Shown: positions 37,869 through 47,240 of the stretch, one piece after another
How positions within the stretch are numbered: position 1 is the first letter of the stretch
Layout of the letters: every line of letters starts with the position of its first letter
Assembly (NCBI GenBank): GCA_963711675.1
Contig: CAVQFB010000004.1
Coordinates: 1 to 64,000, forward strand
Reading direction: 5' to 3'
Length of the DNA stretch: 64,000 nt
DNA from: CAVQFB01 sp963711675
GTDB taxonomy: Bacteria; Acidobacteriota; Terriglobia; Terriglobales; Acidobacteriaceae
The notes under the pieces: generated by a model
Databases searched by the model: none
What the model saw: the letters and a program-made list of their open reading frames with translations, nothing else
What the model was told of the DNA's origin: nothing
Program-made: the position numbers and the translations under genes

Positions 37869-37981
37869 ACGCAGCTACACCGCTCCCGAGAGTTCTGAGA
37901 AAAGTCTGATTTCGGTTCTTTTCTTGGAAGCTAGATCGCCGGGTGCCGCAGGTTCGCGCCCCGGTTCTACATCCTGGCTTC

Positions 37982-38009
37982 TTCACGGATTCTCGCGAGT
38001 CCTCGTGAG
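37982..38009. promoter_or_regulatory. Dyad TTCACG...CGTGAG with CTCGCGAG core
   Basis: TTCACG (37982-37987) and CGTGAG (38004-38009) flank the palindrome CTCGCGAG (37992-37999). The centre is about 67 bases before the -24 element of the cupin promoter. Confidence 0.5.
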
Positions 38010-38060
38010 AGCGTAATGTTCAACTGCTCCTAACTGACGTGATTTCAATCCATTGGATTT

Positions 38061-38076
38061 TGGAACCAGGAATGCA
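38061..38076 (+). promoter_or_regulatory. Sigma-54-type promoter of the cupin gene
   Basis: TGGAAC-CAGGA-ATGCA: TGG and AC at -24, TGC at -12, GG to GC spacing ten. It would start near 38087, 40 bases before the ATG. Confidence 0.6.
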
Positions 38077-38126
38077 TTGCAAGAGATTGAAATCTGACAT
38101 AGTCAGAAATAAAAGGAGAAGATGAA

Positions 38127-38513
38127 ATGACGCAACTAAACAACAAGATCAGCGGGGCGATCGCGGAGTTGACTGAGATCCACAGTGCTCGCGTTCATGA
38201 AAACGACATGGTACTGGGCACGTTTGATGGCTCGGGCTACAACCTCACCTATATGAAAGCGAACGACAGAAACGTTGCTCACCATCACGAGACCTACGAT
38301 GCAACCCTGTGCTTTCTCTCGGGCACAGGCAAAGTGCTGGTTAACGATGCGTTCCTGGAGTACGGCAAGGGATCGTGGTTCAAGGTTCCACGCAAGGTCA
38401 AGCACCAGATACTTCCCGACACGGATACTTTGATGCTGACCATCCAGAACCCGGCTACGACTTTTACCGAGAAAGGATGGGGAGACATCGTATTCGACGA
38501 AAAACTCTACTAA
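38127..38513 (+). CDS. Cytoplasmic cupin protein
   Basis: 128 residues, ATG 38127 with AAAAGGAGAAG upstream. Motif 1 is NVAHHHETYDATLCFLSGTG (histidines and glutamate for a metal); motif 2 is WFKVPRKVKHQILPDTD with the last histidine. No signal peptide. Substrate unknown. It lies at the distal end of the selC island behind a sigma-54-type promoter, so it may belong to the same regulon as the secreted proteins. Confidence 0.78.
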   Translation: MTQLNNKISGAIAELTEIHSARVHENDMVLGTFDGSGYNLTYMKANDRNVAHHHETYDATLCFLSGTGKVLVNDAFLEYGKGSWFKVPRKVKHQILPDTDTLMLTIQNPATTFTEKGWGDIVFDEKLY

Positions 38514-38572
38514 GGAAATGGCATCGTTAAGGATGAGCGACTTGGAAATGACTTGATCAATTTGACTTTGCG

Positions 38573-38854
38573 ATGCCACTGCTTATTCTCATTGCCTGGG
38601 TTACTTTGCTATCGCACACTCTGGAGTTCCCAGATCGAGGGACTGAAGAGATACGCGGACACTATCGTCGCCGACGTGACGAAAAAAGAAACCATATCGG
38701 AGATGGTCAGGAGCGTCTTGAGAACGGCACCGAAACGCTTCTCGCTGGCTGGCTTTTCCTTAGGCGGGCCAGGTGGCGCTCGCGATCATGCAAGTGGCGA
38801 GGCAGCGTGTGGGGCGCCTGGCCTTACTGAGCACGACTCACGCTTCACGGCGGA
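38573..38854 (+). pseudogene. Alpha/beta hydrolase, frameshifted and cut at the island end
   Basis: Pieces in two frames read MPLLILI, then LLCYRTLWSSQIEGLKRYAD, ETISEMVRSVLRTAPKRFSL and the nucleophile motif GFSLGG, then (third piece) VALAIMQVARQRVGRLALLS. That is only the first third to half of a hydrolase. The sequence then meets the 23-bp selC repeat at 38855, so the gene was truncated at the island boundary. Confidence 0.65.
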
Positions 38855-38877
38855 TTCGACTCGCACACGCTTCCGCC
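38855..38877 (+). repeat. Island 2 distal attachment site: selC 3' fragment
   Basis: The 23 bases TTCGACTCGCACACG + CTTCCGCC are identical to 24307-24329 of tRNA-Sec. The tRNA's 5' part is absent here. Confidence 0.85.
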
Positions 38878-38910
38878 GTTTCGTCGCGCTAATTGGGTTG
38901 GCAATGAAAG

Positions 38911-39774
38911 CTAATTCCACACGTCCGTGATGGGCTTCGCGGTCGCTGTTTTTCCCAAGTGCGGCAATCCGTACATGTCCTCGACGGTACGGAGCACATT
39001 GTAGTGGTTGATCTTTTCGCTGTACTTTCCCGGATTCACCATCGGGCCTACAAAGATCGTGACGATGTGGTTCTGGACAGTGCCCTGATCTTCGTCGAAC
39101 TGCACGATCAGAAGAGCGTTGTTACTCTGGGCCCACGTCACGTAGGGCATGAGATTGGTTTGCAGCCAGCTGTCGCCCTGCTGGATAGTGCCGTCATGCA
39201 TGTCATCCAGCAGATTCGGAATTACCCAGGCGACCGTCGGCAACTTGGAAAAGTCGGTGGGGAAGCTGGTGAAGGGCTGGTTGTCTTTGGCGCGATCTTT
39301 GGAGAAGTCGGTCCACGGGACGTGCCTGCGGACGTATTCGCCGGTGGCGCATACCTCGGAGCCTACCTTGGGCAGTCCCTCGGAATAGCCCGTGAAGGTC
39401 TTTCCTGCCTTGAGCAATTCGCTCTCCAGCGACTGGGTTGAGAAGGTGTGCGGACACGAATCGTCGGTGATCCCCTGCGTCGATCCTGAGAATAAACCCA
39501 GATAGTTGGGCTGGCTCGGATGCGTTATGCCATGCGAATTAGTGAACAACGCGCCTTGTGAAGCGAGAGAGTTGATGTATGGGGCTTGGGGGGAACCGAT
39601 AATCTGCGAGTAACCGTGGTTCTCCTCCATTACGACGATCACGTGATCTGGGGTGGGAATTGCGGGAACCTGGGCGTTCGCGGTTTGGGCAGCCACGGTG
39701 AGTGCGACGAATAAAAGAGCTAACGTCATCAAAAACGTGCTCAAGCAGGAAGCTTTGTGTGCGGGGAAGCGCAT
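38911..39774 (-). CDS. Secreted phosphoesterase (acid-phosphatase-like, PF04185)
   Basis: 287 residues from ATG 39774 (GAAGGAGATTCC upstream), with a signal peptide (FLMTLALLFVALTVAAQT, cut near ANAQ). The metal-binding phosphoesterase core shows DHVIVVMEENHGYSQI, THPSQPNYLGLFSG, WVIPNLLDDMHDGT and IVQFDEDQGTVQNHIVTIF, the pattern of the alkaline-phosphatase superfamily branch containing phospholipase C and bacterial acid phosphatases. A periplasmic or extracellular phosphate-releasing role is likely. It is divergent from the larger family member at 40157. Confidence 0.85.
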   Translation of the reverse strand: MRFPAHKASCLSTFLMTLALLFVALTVAAQTANAQVPAIPTPDHVIVVMEENHGYSQIIGSPQAPYINSLASQGALFTNSHGITHPSQPNYLGLFSGSTQGITDDSCPHTFSTQSLESELLKAGKTFTGYSEGLPKVGSEVCATGEYVRRHVPWTDFSKDRAKDNQPFTSFPTDFSKLPTVAWVIPNLLDDMHDGTIQQGDSWLQTNLMPYVTWAQSNNALLIVQFDEDQGTVQNHIVTIFVGPMVNPGKYSEKINHYNVLRTVEDMYGLPHLGKTATAKPITDVWN

Positions 39775-40156
39775 GCCGGAATCTCCTTCTCACAGTTCGA
39801 ATGCGGAGCACAACCGTACGCCCGCGTAAGTAAGTACGTCAACGTGAAACAATTTTCACCCGGATCAAACCCAACGGCGAGAGATTCGAGCAGCACCCGC
39901 GCAAGTCTTCAATTGGTGCGGTTCAGGAGAGAATTTGTTCCGCGGACCGCGCGATCGCAGTGCACGACAACACCCAACTCTCCTACAGTGAAGACTGTAG
40001 GCCGAGACTCTGTTTTCCACAACGAACCCAGACACAGAGCCAGATTCATCTTCTTTTAAACAGATATTCAACCTGCCGTAACCATTCGGTAAGAGTGAAA
40101 GGGCAGCCTTAATACTCTTGGGGCACACTCTGCAACAAAATTGATTTGGAGGATGT
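39775..40156. other. Divergent intergenic region between two phosphoesterase genes
   Basis: 382 bases with ribosome sites for both genes. I see no convincing promoter; a weak -24/-12-like string at 40119-40134 lacks the C after GG and has no nearby dyad. Confidence 0.4.
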
Positions 40157-42091
40157 ATGACTCAGTTTGGCAATGTTTGCCGGGCCACCTGCCGCTACCT
40201 GGGCACTGGTGCGGCACTGCTCTCCACGATGTTAAACCTGATCCAGCCAGGTTTCGCTGCCGACGTCAAGAAGTCAGGCGACAACAATACGGCTACACCC
40301 ATTCAGCACGTGATCGTGATCATCGGGGAGAACCGCACGTTTGACCACGTTTTCGCGACATATCAGCCTCCTACCGGACAAACCGTCGACAACTTGCTCT
40401 CCAAGGGAATCATCAACTCGGACGGCACGCCAGGTCCGAACTTCAAGCTCGCAACTCAGTTCCGCGCACACGATGAAAAGACATTCGAGCTCGCCCCAGG
40501 CGGGAAGACTGCGTTCAAGTTCTTACCTCCCACCAACACTCAGGGAACTCCCACCGCACCCAGCGATGCGCATCCGGCTCCGTTTCAGACCGTGGCCGCG
40601 GCCGAGCAGGCTGAACCCGGTTTGCTCTCGAGCGACTACGTGAAATTAACGACCGGGGCTAGCGGACTGCCACAGGGTGTGATCGACACCAGAATCAAAA
40701 ACGTCAATCACCTTGTGAATGGTCCGTATCCACTCACTCCCAGCGTGCCCTACGACGCTTACGCCGGAAGCCCGGTACACCGCTTCTATCAGATGTGGCA
40801 GCAATTGGACTGCGACGCAAAGAAAGCGACGCACAGCAATCCGAGCGGCTGTCAGGCTGACCTGTTTCCGTGGGTAGAAATTTCGATCGGGACGGGCAGC
40901 AATGGCAATCCGCAACCCAAGCCCTTCACTGACGAAACCACCGGAGAAGGTTCCATCTCGATGGAGTTCTTCAACGTCCAGAAAGGCGACGCTTCCTATT
41001 TCACCGAACTGGCGCAGAAATACACTCTCTCCGACAACATGCATCAGGCCGTGAACGGCGGAACTGGCGCCAACCACATCATGTTGGGATCAGGTACGGG
41101 CTTCGCCTACACGGATGGCAACGGTCACTTAGCTGTTCCTCCCAGCAACGAAATCGAAAACCCCAATCCTCAGCCCGGAACCAACAACTGGTATACACAG
41201 GACGGATACGGTGGCGGGAGCTACAGCCTGTGTGCTGACCATAAGCAACCCGGCGTAAGTGCGGTCTATAAGTACCTTAACTCGCTGCCCTACAGGACCA
41301 GCACTGCTATTTGCCAGTCCAGTTCGTACTATCTGCTCAACAACTACTCCCCGGGCTACTATGGCGATGGCACGGTGAATTCGGGCGAATTCGTGATCCC
41401 GCCGGTTCCGCAAACCACGATTGCCGACTCACTCAATAATGCCAACATCAGCTGGAAGTACTACGGCGACGGATGGGACCTCTATCTGCAGGACCCCACT
41501 TACTCGAATCCGTGGAACAACTACTGCGACATTTGCAACTTTGCGCAGTACACGACCTCGATCATGACGAACCCGCAACAGCGTGCCGAGCACCTGCAGG
41601 ATGTCACCGATCTGTATAACGACATCTACAATGGCACGTTGCCTGCGGTTACGTTCGTGAAGCCGTCAGGCTTTGTGGATGGTCACCCCGCTTCTTCCAA
41701 GCTGGATCTGTTCGAAGGATTCGTGAAGAAGATTGTCACCGAAACCAAGGCGAACCCGAAACTGTGGAAGTCGACCGCAATCGTCGTTACCTTCGACGAG
41801 GGTGGTGGCTTCTACGATTCTGGTTACGTTCAGCCGATCGACTTCTTCGGTGACGGTACTCGTATTCCGTTCCTGGTGGTGTCACCGTTCTCAACGGGTG
41901 GGCGAGTGGTCCACACGTACTATGACCACGTCTCCGTTCTCAAGTTCATCGAGAAGAATTGGGGACTGGCACCGGTCACCGGCTACGGTCGCGATAACCT
42001 GCCCAATCCAACCGCCGGTCCAACTCCCTATGTGCCTGGAAATCAGCCAGCCATTGGTGACTTGACTGAAATGTTCAACTTCAAGAAGTAA
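40157..42091 (+). CDS. Phospholipase C-type phosphoesterase (PF04185)
   Basis: 644 residues, ATG 40157 with GGAGGATGT upstream. An N-terminal hydrophobic segment (LGTGAALLSTMLNLI) followed by FAAD suggests export. Catalytic-type motifs: HVIVIIGENRTFDHVFATY (metal ligands and nucleophile threonine), NMHQAVNGGTGANHIMLGSG, and AIVVTFDEGGGFYDSGYVQP with SPFSTGGRVVHTYYDHVSVL. This is the arrangement of non-hemolytic phospholipase C proteins. Substrates could be phospholipids or other phosphodiesters. Confidence 0.85.
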   Translation: MTQFGNVCRATCRYLGTGAALLSTMLNLIQPGFAADVKKSGDNNTATPIQHVIVIIGENRTFDHVFATYQPPTGQTVDNLLSKGIINSDGTPGPNFKLATQFRAHDEKTFELAPGGKTAFKFLPPTNTQGTPTAPSDAHPAPFQTVAAAEQAEPGLLSSDYVKLTTGASGLPQGVIDTRIKNVNHLVNGPYPLTPSVPYDAYAGSPVHRFYQMWQQLDCDAKKATHSNPSGCQADLFPWVEISIGTGSNGNPQPKPFTDETTGEGSISMEFFNVQKGDASYFTELAQKYTLSDNMHQAVNGGTGANHIMLGSGTGFAYTDGNGHLAVPPSNEIENPNPQPGTNNWYTQDGYGGGSYSLCADHKQPGVSAVYKYLNSLPYRTSTAICQSSSYYLLNNYSPGYYGDGTVNSGEFVIPPVPQTTIADSLNNANISWKYYGDGWDLYLQDPTYSNPWNNYCDICNFAQYTTSIMTNPQQRAEHLQDVTDLYNDIYNGTLPAVTFVKPSGFVDGHPASSKLDLFEGFVKKIVTETKANPKLWKSTAIVVTFDEGGGFYDSGYVQPIDFFGDGTRIPFLVVSPFSTGGRVVHTYYDHVSVLKFIEKNWGLAPVTGYGRDNLPNPTAGPTPYVPGNQPAIGDLTEMFNFKK

Positions 42092-42108
42092 ACTGGCATC
42101 AACTTCGC

Positions 42109-42155
42109 ACCGGCGCCGTCGGACCGAAAGATTCGTTGGCGCCGGTTTTGTTTTT
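42109..42155 (+). terminator. Intrinsic terminator
   Basis: ACCGGCGCC (42109-42117) pairs with GGCGCCGGT (42138-42146), then TTTGTTTTT. It follows the phosphoesterase stop by 17 bases. Confidence 0.85.
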
Positions 42156-42338
42156 GCAGAACCGGGAAGGGATCAGGTCAGTGTTGAGGAGGCTGCAGTT
42201 CTGCAGACCTGGAGGCAGGCCGTTCGTTTAGGCCGTGCTTTGGCCGAGGACTGAAGAACAAACTGACGCTAGCGAATCCCGTGTAGAATCCCTCAGATTG
42301 CTCCAGGCTACTCCACAAACCATATTGCGCGGAGTTGT

Positions 42339-43490
42339 ATGAAGGTCGCCGTCAAAGCTGCTTCGACGTTTCAGAAGTTCGGTGTTAAGCCCGTGATCAA
42401 TGCCTGCGGCATTTACACCGACCTGGGAGGAACGGTGTTCTCGCCGCGCGTCTGGCAGGCCATGCAGGAGATCAACACCAGCTTTGTGCGCATGGTCGAT
42501 CTGCTGGACCGTTCGGGTGAGATGCTGGCCTCGTTGGTCGGTGCTGAGGCAGCGCGCGTGACCACTGGCGCTTCCGCTGCAATCACCCTGGGAACCGCGG
42601 CCTGCATCGCGGGTAAAGATGGCAAGGCTTGGGAGCAGCTCCCCGACACCGCCGGGCTGAAGCACGAAGTCATCATTCAGAAAGCCCATCGCTATAAATA
42701 TGACCGCATGGTGCGCATCGCTGGAGGGCGTCTGATCGAAGTGGGCACGCCGCAACGCGCCTCAACTCAGCAACTGGAGCAGGCATTCACACCGCAGAGC
42801 GCGATGGTGATGTTTCCTGCACATCTCGATGGTAAGCCGGGTGCGGTGCCGCTGCGGGAGGTGAGCCGGGTCGCGCGTCAATATGGCGTGCCGCTTCTTG
42901 TGGATGCTGCCTACATGAACTATCCGACCAGCGTGATGAGCCAGTTCTTGCGCGATGGCGCAGACCTGGTCTGTTTCAGCGCGAAATATTTCTGGGGGCC
43001 GAATTCGGGGGGCTTCATCTGCGGCAGGCGTGACCTGATCGAAGCGGTCGCGGGGCTCGACTTTACTCGCTACGAGTCCGGTAAGTACCTGACGTTTGGG
43101 CGGCCTTTCAAACTCGACCGTCACACGATCATCGCGACCGTTGTTGCTTTGCAGGAGTGGTTCGCCATGGATCATGAGGTGCGCTGGGCCAGCTACCGCG
43201 AAAAGGTGTCGGCGATGAGGGCCATGTTGAACGGTATTCCGGGAGTTACGACCGGCGCTAGGTACTTCACCATGGACGAGCGCCTGGTGGACGAACCGGT
43301 GAGCTGCATGACCGTCGAATTTACGAAGGGCGCGTCAAAAGCCGACGAAGTGAGTGCAGCACTGTTGGCGGGTGAGCCGTCGATTGCGACCGTAGTGGTC
43401 GACGGCAAGCTTGTGGTCGCTGTCGACACGGTGCTGGAGGATCAACACCTGATCATCGCAGAAAGGCTTAGGGAATTGCTGAGGCGATGA
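42339..43490 (+). CDS. SelA-like PLP-dependent enzyme (DgaE/SelA-related family)
   Basis: 383 residues. The opening KPVINACGIYTDLGGTVFSP, then RVTTGASAAITLGTAACIAG, is typical of the SelA-like family of fold-type I PLP enzymes that includes D-glucosaminate-6-phosphate ammonia lyase. The PLP lysine is probably Lys216 in CFSAKYFWGPNSGGFICG, with the upstream aspartate in LLVDAAYMN. It lacks the extended N-terminal domain of true selenocysteine synthases, and its lysine context is the GGK-like catabolic type, so I do not call it selA despite selC in this window. Possibly an amino-acid or amino-sugar lyase. Confidence 0.75.
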   Translation: MKVAVKAASTFQKFGVKPVINACGIYTDLGGTVFSPRVWQAMQEINTSFVRMVDLLDRSGEMLASLVGAEAARVTTGASAAITLGTAACIAGKDGKAWEQLPDTAGLKHEVIIQKAHRYKYDRMVRIAGGRLIEVGTPQRASTQQLEQAFTPQSAMVMFPAHLDGKPGAVPLREVSRVARQYGVPLLVDAAYMNYPTSVMSQFLRDGADLVCFSAKYFWGPNSGGFICGRRDLIEAVAGLDFTRYESGKYLTFGRPFKLDRHTIIATVVALQEWFAMDHEVRWASYREKVSAMRAMLNGIPGVTTGARYFTMDERLVDEPVSCMTVEFTKGASKADEVSAALLAGEPSIATVVVDGKLVVAVDTVLEDQHLIIAERLRELLRR

Positions 43491-43550
43491 GCAACGCCTG
43501 GCATAGCGCTCGGCTTGGGGCTTGAATCCTCCGCGTTGTATCTTCCTGAC

Positions 43551-44898
43551 GTGCTTCGCTCCCTTGCACCTGGCCGCTCGCCGACCACGGGCCTGTTCCT
43601 GGGCCTGATCGTAACCCTCACTGCGGTCGTGGCCTATTCCGCGTACATCACACTGCAGATTTCAGGGCTGCGGCAATTGCAGACGAATCGCTGGACGCAA
43701 CCGCAAGGATTCACTGCAACTGCTCCGCATTCAGAATGATCTGAACTCGCTCGCGCTGGCCATGCGCGACATGCTGGACAACGACGAACCCTATCCATTG
43801 ATGGCGTGGTCGGCCCAATTCCAGCGGATACGTGCCGACCTGGAAGACGCGCTCCGGCTGGAGAACAGGTTGCGGTCGCGCACCGGACGCCGGAGCAGCA
43901 GCAATTTCTGGGCAGTCCGGTGGCGCAGTTCTGGGATGCAGTGGACCGGACCTTCGCGCTGGCACAGGACGGCAAACAGGCTGAGGCGCGCACCGCAAAT
44001 TCGAGCTTTCGCTGCAGGCGCGGCAAGCGGCGCTCAGCACGGCCGTTGCGCGGCTGCTGGTGCAGAACAATGAGAGTGAGGAACAGGCAGCGCAGCGGAT
44101 CGGCGAAATCTATGACCGAGTGCAGCGGCAGGTTTATATCTTTCTCGCTGCGATCTTGATCGCGATTCTGCTTGACCAGCCTTTACCTGATCCGATCCAA
44201 CCGCAGGCTGTTCGCCCAACTGGCGGCGCTTTCCGAACAGCGCAGCGAGCTGGCGCAGAAATTGATTTCCACCCAGGAGTCCACTCTGCGTTATATCTCG
44301 CGCGAGATTGCATGACGAGTTCGGCCAGATTCTGACCGCCATGGGCTCGATGCTGAGCCGGGCCGGAAGCACGCCCCAGAGGGTTCGAGCTCTGCGCGCG
44401 GAACTGGAGGAAGTTTGCGAGATCGCGCAAACTACTCTCGACAAGGTCCGCAGCCTCTCGCAGGCGCTGCATCCGGTCATGCTCGATGAAGCTGGACTTG
44501 AGAACACGCTCGATTGGTATATTCCCGTGGTGGAAAGGCAAACCGGAATTAACATAAGCTATGAGAAATCCGGCACGGCATTTCCTGTGGAGGGCAGCGC
44601 CGCGGTTCATATTTACCGCGTGGTGCAGGAAGCACTGAATAATGTGACCCGCCATTCAGGCGCCAAACAGGCATGGGTGCGGTTGCGTTTTCTGCCGCGA
44701 AGAGCTGGAAGTTGGAAGTGGAGGACCACGGTTAGGGATTTATCGCGGAACAGACAAAGCAAGGGATTGGCCTGGTGGCGATGCGGGAGCGTGCGGAGTT
44801 ACTGGGCGGCGAGATCGAATTTCTCGCAGCCTGCAGAGGGTGGCACGTTGGTGCATTTGACCGTCCCGAAACAAGATGTGGATTCTCATGCCGGATAA
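43551..44898 (+). pseudogene. NarL-type sensor histidine kinase, frameshifted
   Basis: A membrane kinase: first helix GLFLGLIVTLTAVVAYSAYI, a sensor region of about 150 residues (ALAMRDMLDNDEPYPLMAWS, TPEQQQFLGSPVAQFWDAVD), second helix VYIFLAAILIAILL, then HisKA_3 with the phosphoacceptor in SRELHDEFGQILTAMGSML and an ATPase domain (VVQEALNNVTRHSGA, VAMRERAELLGGEIEF). It changes frame near 43705, 43870, 43990, 44180, 44290, 44700 and 44810. It overlaps the next gene. The start is uncertain; GTG 43551 is the best inside the first frame. Confidence 0.75.
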
Positions 44899-45535
44899 GA
44901 CCTCCGCGACGGACAAGATTTCCGTCCTGCTCGTGGATGATCACGCGCTGGTGCGGCGCGGATTCCGGCGTATTCTGGAAGATGAGTCTGACATTGACGT
45001 GGTCGGCGAAGCCAGCGATGGCGAAGAAGCGGTGAAGCTGGCAAGACAGCTGCGGCCGGAAGTCATCGTGATGGACTGCGCTCTCCCGGTATAAGTGGTC
45101 TTCAGGCGACGCGAGAGATCCTTGCGGCACACCCGCAACTTGTCGATCCTCATGCTGAGCATGCATCCGGAAGAGACCTGGTGCAGCAGGCGTCGATGCC
45201 GGGGCGCGGGGATACATTCTCAAGAACGCAGTGGATCTGGAGTTCGGCGCGGCGATACGCCGGGTGGTCGCGGGCGAAAACGTTCTGGATCCGCAACTCT
45301 CGCCGCCGAGCTCCTCAAGGGGGAGACGCAGACTACGGCTCTGACGCCGCGCGAACTGGAGATTCTGCAGCTGATCGTCGAGGGAAAATCGAACAAAGAG
45401 ATCGCCACCCAGCTCGACTTGAGTGCGAACACGGTTGCCGTTCATCGCGCCAATATGATGGACGCGCTCGGCATCCACAAGACTGCGGAGTTGGTCGTCT
45501 ATGCCATCCGTAACGGTTTGGTGAACGTTCCGTGA
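44888..45535 (+). pseudogene. NarL-family response regulator, frameshifted
   Basis: ATG 44888 begins MPDKTSATDKISVLLVDDHA, with the phosphoacceptor aspartate in VIVMDCALPV; the frame then stops at 45092. Other frames carry the rest (GLQATREILAAHPQL), and from about 45330 the LuxR-type DNA-binding domain is intact: LTPRELEILQLIVEGKSNKE and LSANTVAVHRANMMDALGIH. Partner of the overlapping kinase. As read, receiver and output domains would not be joined. Confidence 0.78.
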
Positions 45536-47240
45536 ATCGCCGATCATTTCTCCTGGGACATGGCAGGCCTTAGCGTCCGCTTCAGCGCTTGCCATGCGGC
45601 AGCGTGGGCAACGTCGCATCCCAACGGCGTCGGACTCGGCTTCCGGCTGGTCGATGTTACGCAAAAGGCCGGCATCCATTTCCAGCACAACAGCGGCGCG
45701 TACGGCGGCAAACTTCTTCCGGAGACGCTTGGCTCGGGCTGCGCTTTCCTCGATTACGACGGAGACGGATGGCAGGATATTTTGCTTGTCAATGGCATGG
45801 ACTGGCCAGGCCACAAACGCGAGCGCAGCACGCTCGACTATACCGCAACAACCGCAATGGCACTTTTACTGACGTCACTCGGCAAGCGGGTCTCGACATC
45901 GAAATGTACGGGATGGGCGTCGCCGTGGGCGACTATAACAATGACGGCTATCCCGACATTCTGGTCACGTGCGTGGGCCAGAATCGCCTGTTTAAGAACA
46001 CCGGCAAAGGGACATTTATAGACGTGACGCATACCAGCGGCCTGGCGGGGCGGCAGGCATTCAGCACTTCCGCGTTGTGGTTCGATTTCGATCGCGACGG
46101 GCTGTCTCGATTTGTTCGTCTGCAACTACGTGAAATGGTCGGCGGAGCACGATGTCTTCTGCAGCCTTGACGGCAAGCACAAATCCTATTGCACGCCGGA
46201 AGCGTATCGCGGAGAGACATGCTGGTTATTCCACAATCGTGGCGACGGGACTTTCGAGGACGTGACCGCCAAGAGCGGCATTTTCGACAGCAGCTCGAAG
46301 TCGCTCGGCGTCGCCATGCTCGACTTCGACCCGACGGCTGGCCCGATTTGCTGGTCGCCAACGACACTCAGCCCAACAAACTCTATCGCAACAAGCGCAA
46401 CGGGACATTCAAAGATGTTGCGGTCGAAGCCGGCATCGCATTCAGCGCGGAAGGCAAAGCTCGCGCCGGCATGGGCGTGGACGTCGCCGATTTCGACAAC
46501 TCGGGCACACCCGGAGTCGCCATCACGAATTTCGACAACGAGATGATGGGCTTGTATCGCGCTGGCCGCAAACGGAAATTTCGACGATATCGCGACCCGG
46601 CCGGCGTCGGCATGGCTTCCCGAAACACCCTGGGATTCGGCTGCATGTTTCCTCGACGCCGATCTCGATGGCTTGCTGGATCTTGTCGTCGCGAATGGGC
46701 ACATCGACGAAACCGTGCGCAACATTCGCGGCAACGTGGGCTATGCCCAGCCACCGCAGCTTTTCCTGAATAGCGGAAAGGGCAAGTTTCGCGATGTAGC
46801 AGCGAAGCGTCGGCGAAGATTTCAGTCTGCCCAAAGTTGGGCGCGGCCTCGCCTATGGCGATTTTGACCGCGACGGCGATCTCGACATACTCCTGACCAC
46901 CAACAACGGCCCCGCCTATCTCTATCGCAACGATCAGACCTCGGGCAATAAGAGTATTCGCTTTCGCCTGGTGGGAACGAAATCGAATCGCGACGCAATC
47001 GGGGCCTCGGTACGAATTTTTCACGGAAGCTCCAGCCAATTGCGCATGGTGAAGAGCGGATCAAGTTACCTCTCTCAATCGGAGCTTCCCCTCACCTTTG
47101 GGTTGGGAAACCAGGACAAGGTCGATCGCGTTGTCATCCAGTGGCCCAGTGGGCAGACCGAAGAGTACAAGAATCTCGCCGCGGGCCGCGCTTACCAGTG
47201 CGTCGAAGGAAAGGGAATCACTCCGCAAGCGGGGTTCTGA
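45532..47240 (+). pseudogene. Tat-exported FG-GAP/ASPIC (UnbV) protein, frameshifted
   Basis: A GTG at 45532 overlaps the regulator's TGA (GTGA). The start reads VNRRSFLLG, a twin-arginine signal, continued in another frame by MAGLSVRFSACHAAA. FG-GAP/VCBS-type calcium-binding repeats follow (GCAFLDYDGDGWQDILLVNG, VAVGDYNNDGYPDILVTCVG, VADFDNSGTPGVAITNFDN, YGDFDRDGDLDILLT-like), then the ASPIC/UnbV domain (GASVRIFHGSSSQLRMVKSG, VDRVVIQWPSGQTEEYKNLA). Frames change at least six times. Intact relatives are extracellular beta-propeller-like proteins. With the two preceding genes it forms a coupled operon in which all three are broken. Confidence 0.75.

Larger units (their letters stand above)
24331..38854. 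mobile_element. Genomic island 2, integrated at selC
   Basis: About 14.5 kb between the intact tRNA-Sec and a 23-bp copy of its 3' end. A degenerate integrase tail lies 16 bases after the tRNA, and a hydrolase gene is cut off exactly at the distal repeat. Cargo: two coupled secreted/lipoprotein genes, a GAF-PAS sigma-54 activator, a STAS protein, two paralogous 1,050-residue secreted proteins and a cupin. Several carry sigma-54-type promoters and related dyads, so the cargo appears coregulated. selC is a classical island site in enterobacteria. Confidence 0.82.

Noticed and set aside
40119..40134. Sigma-54-like TGGGGCACACTCTGCA before the phospholipase C-type gene
   Set aside because: The C after GG is missing, no dyad is near, and it lies outside the island.
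42339..43490. Calling this gene selA
   Set aside because: The N-terminal domain is missing and the PLP-lysine region resembles DgaE-type enzymes; only the fold superfamily is shared.
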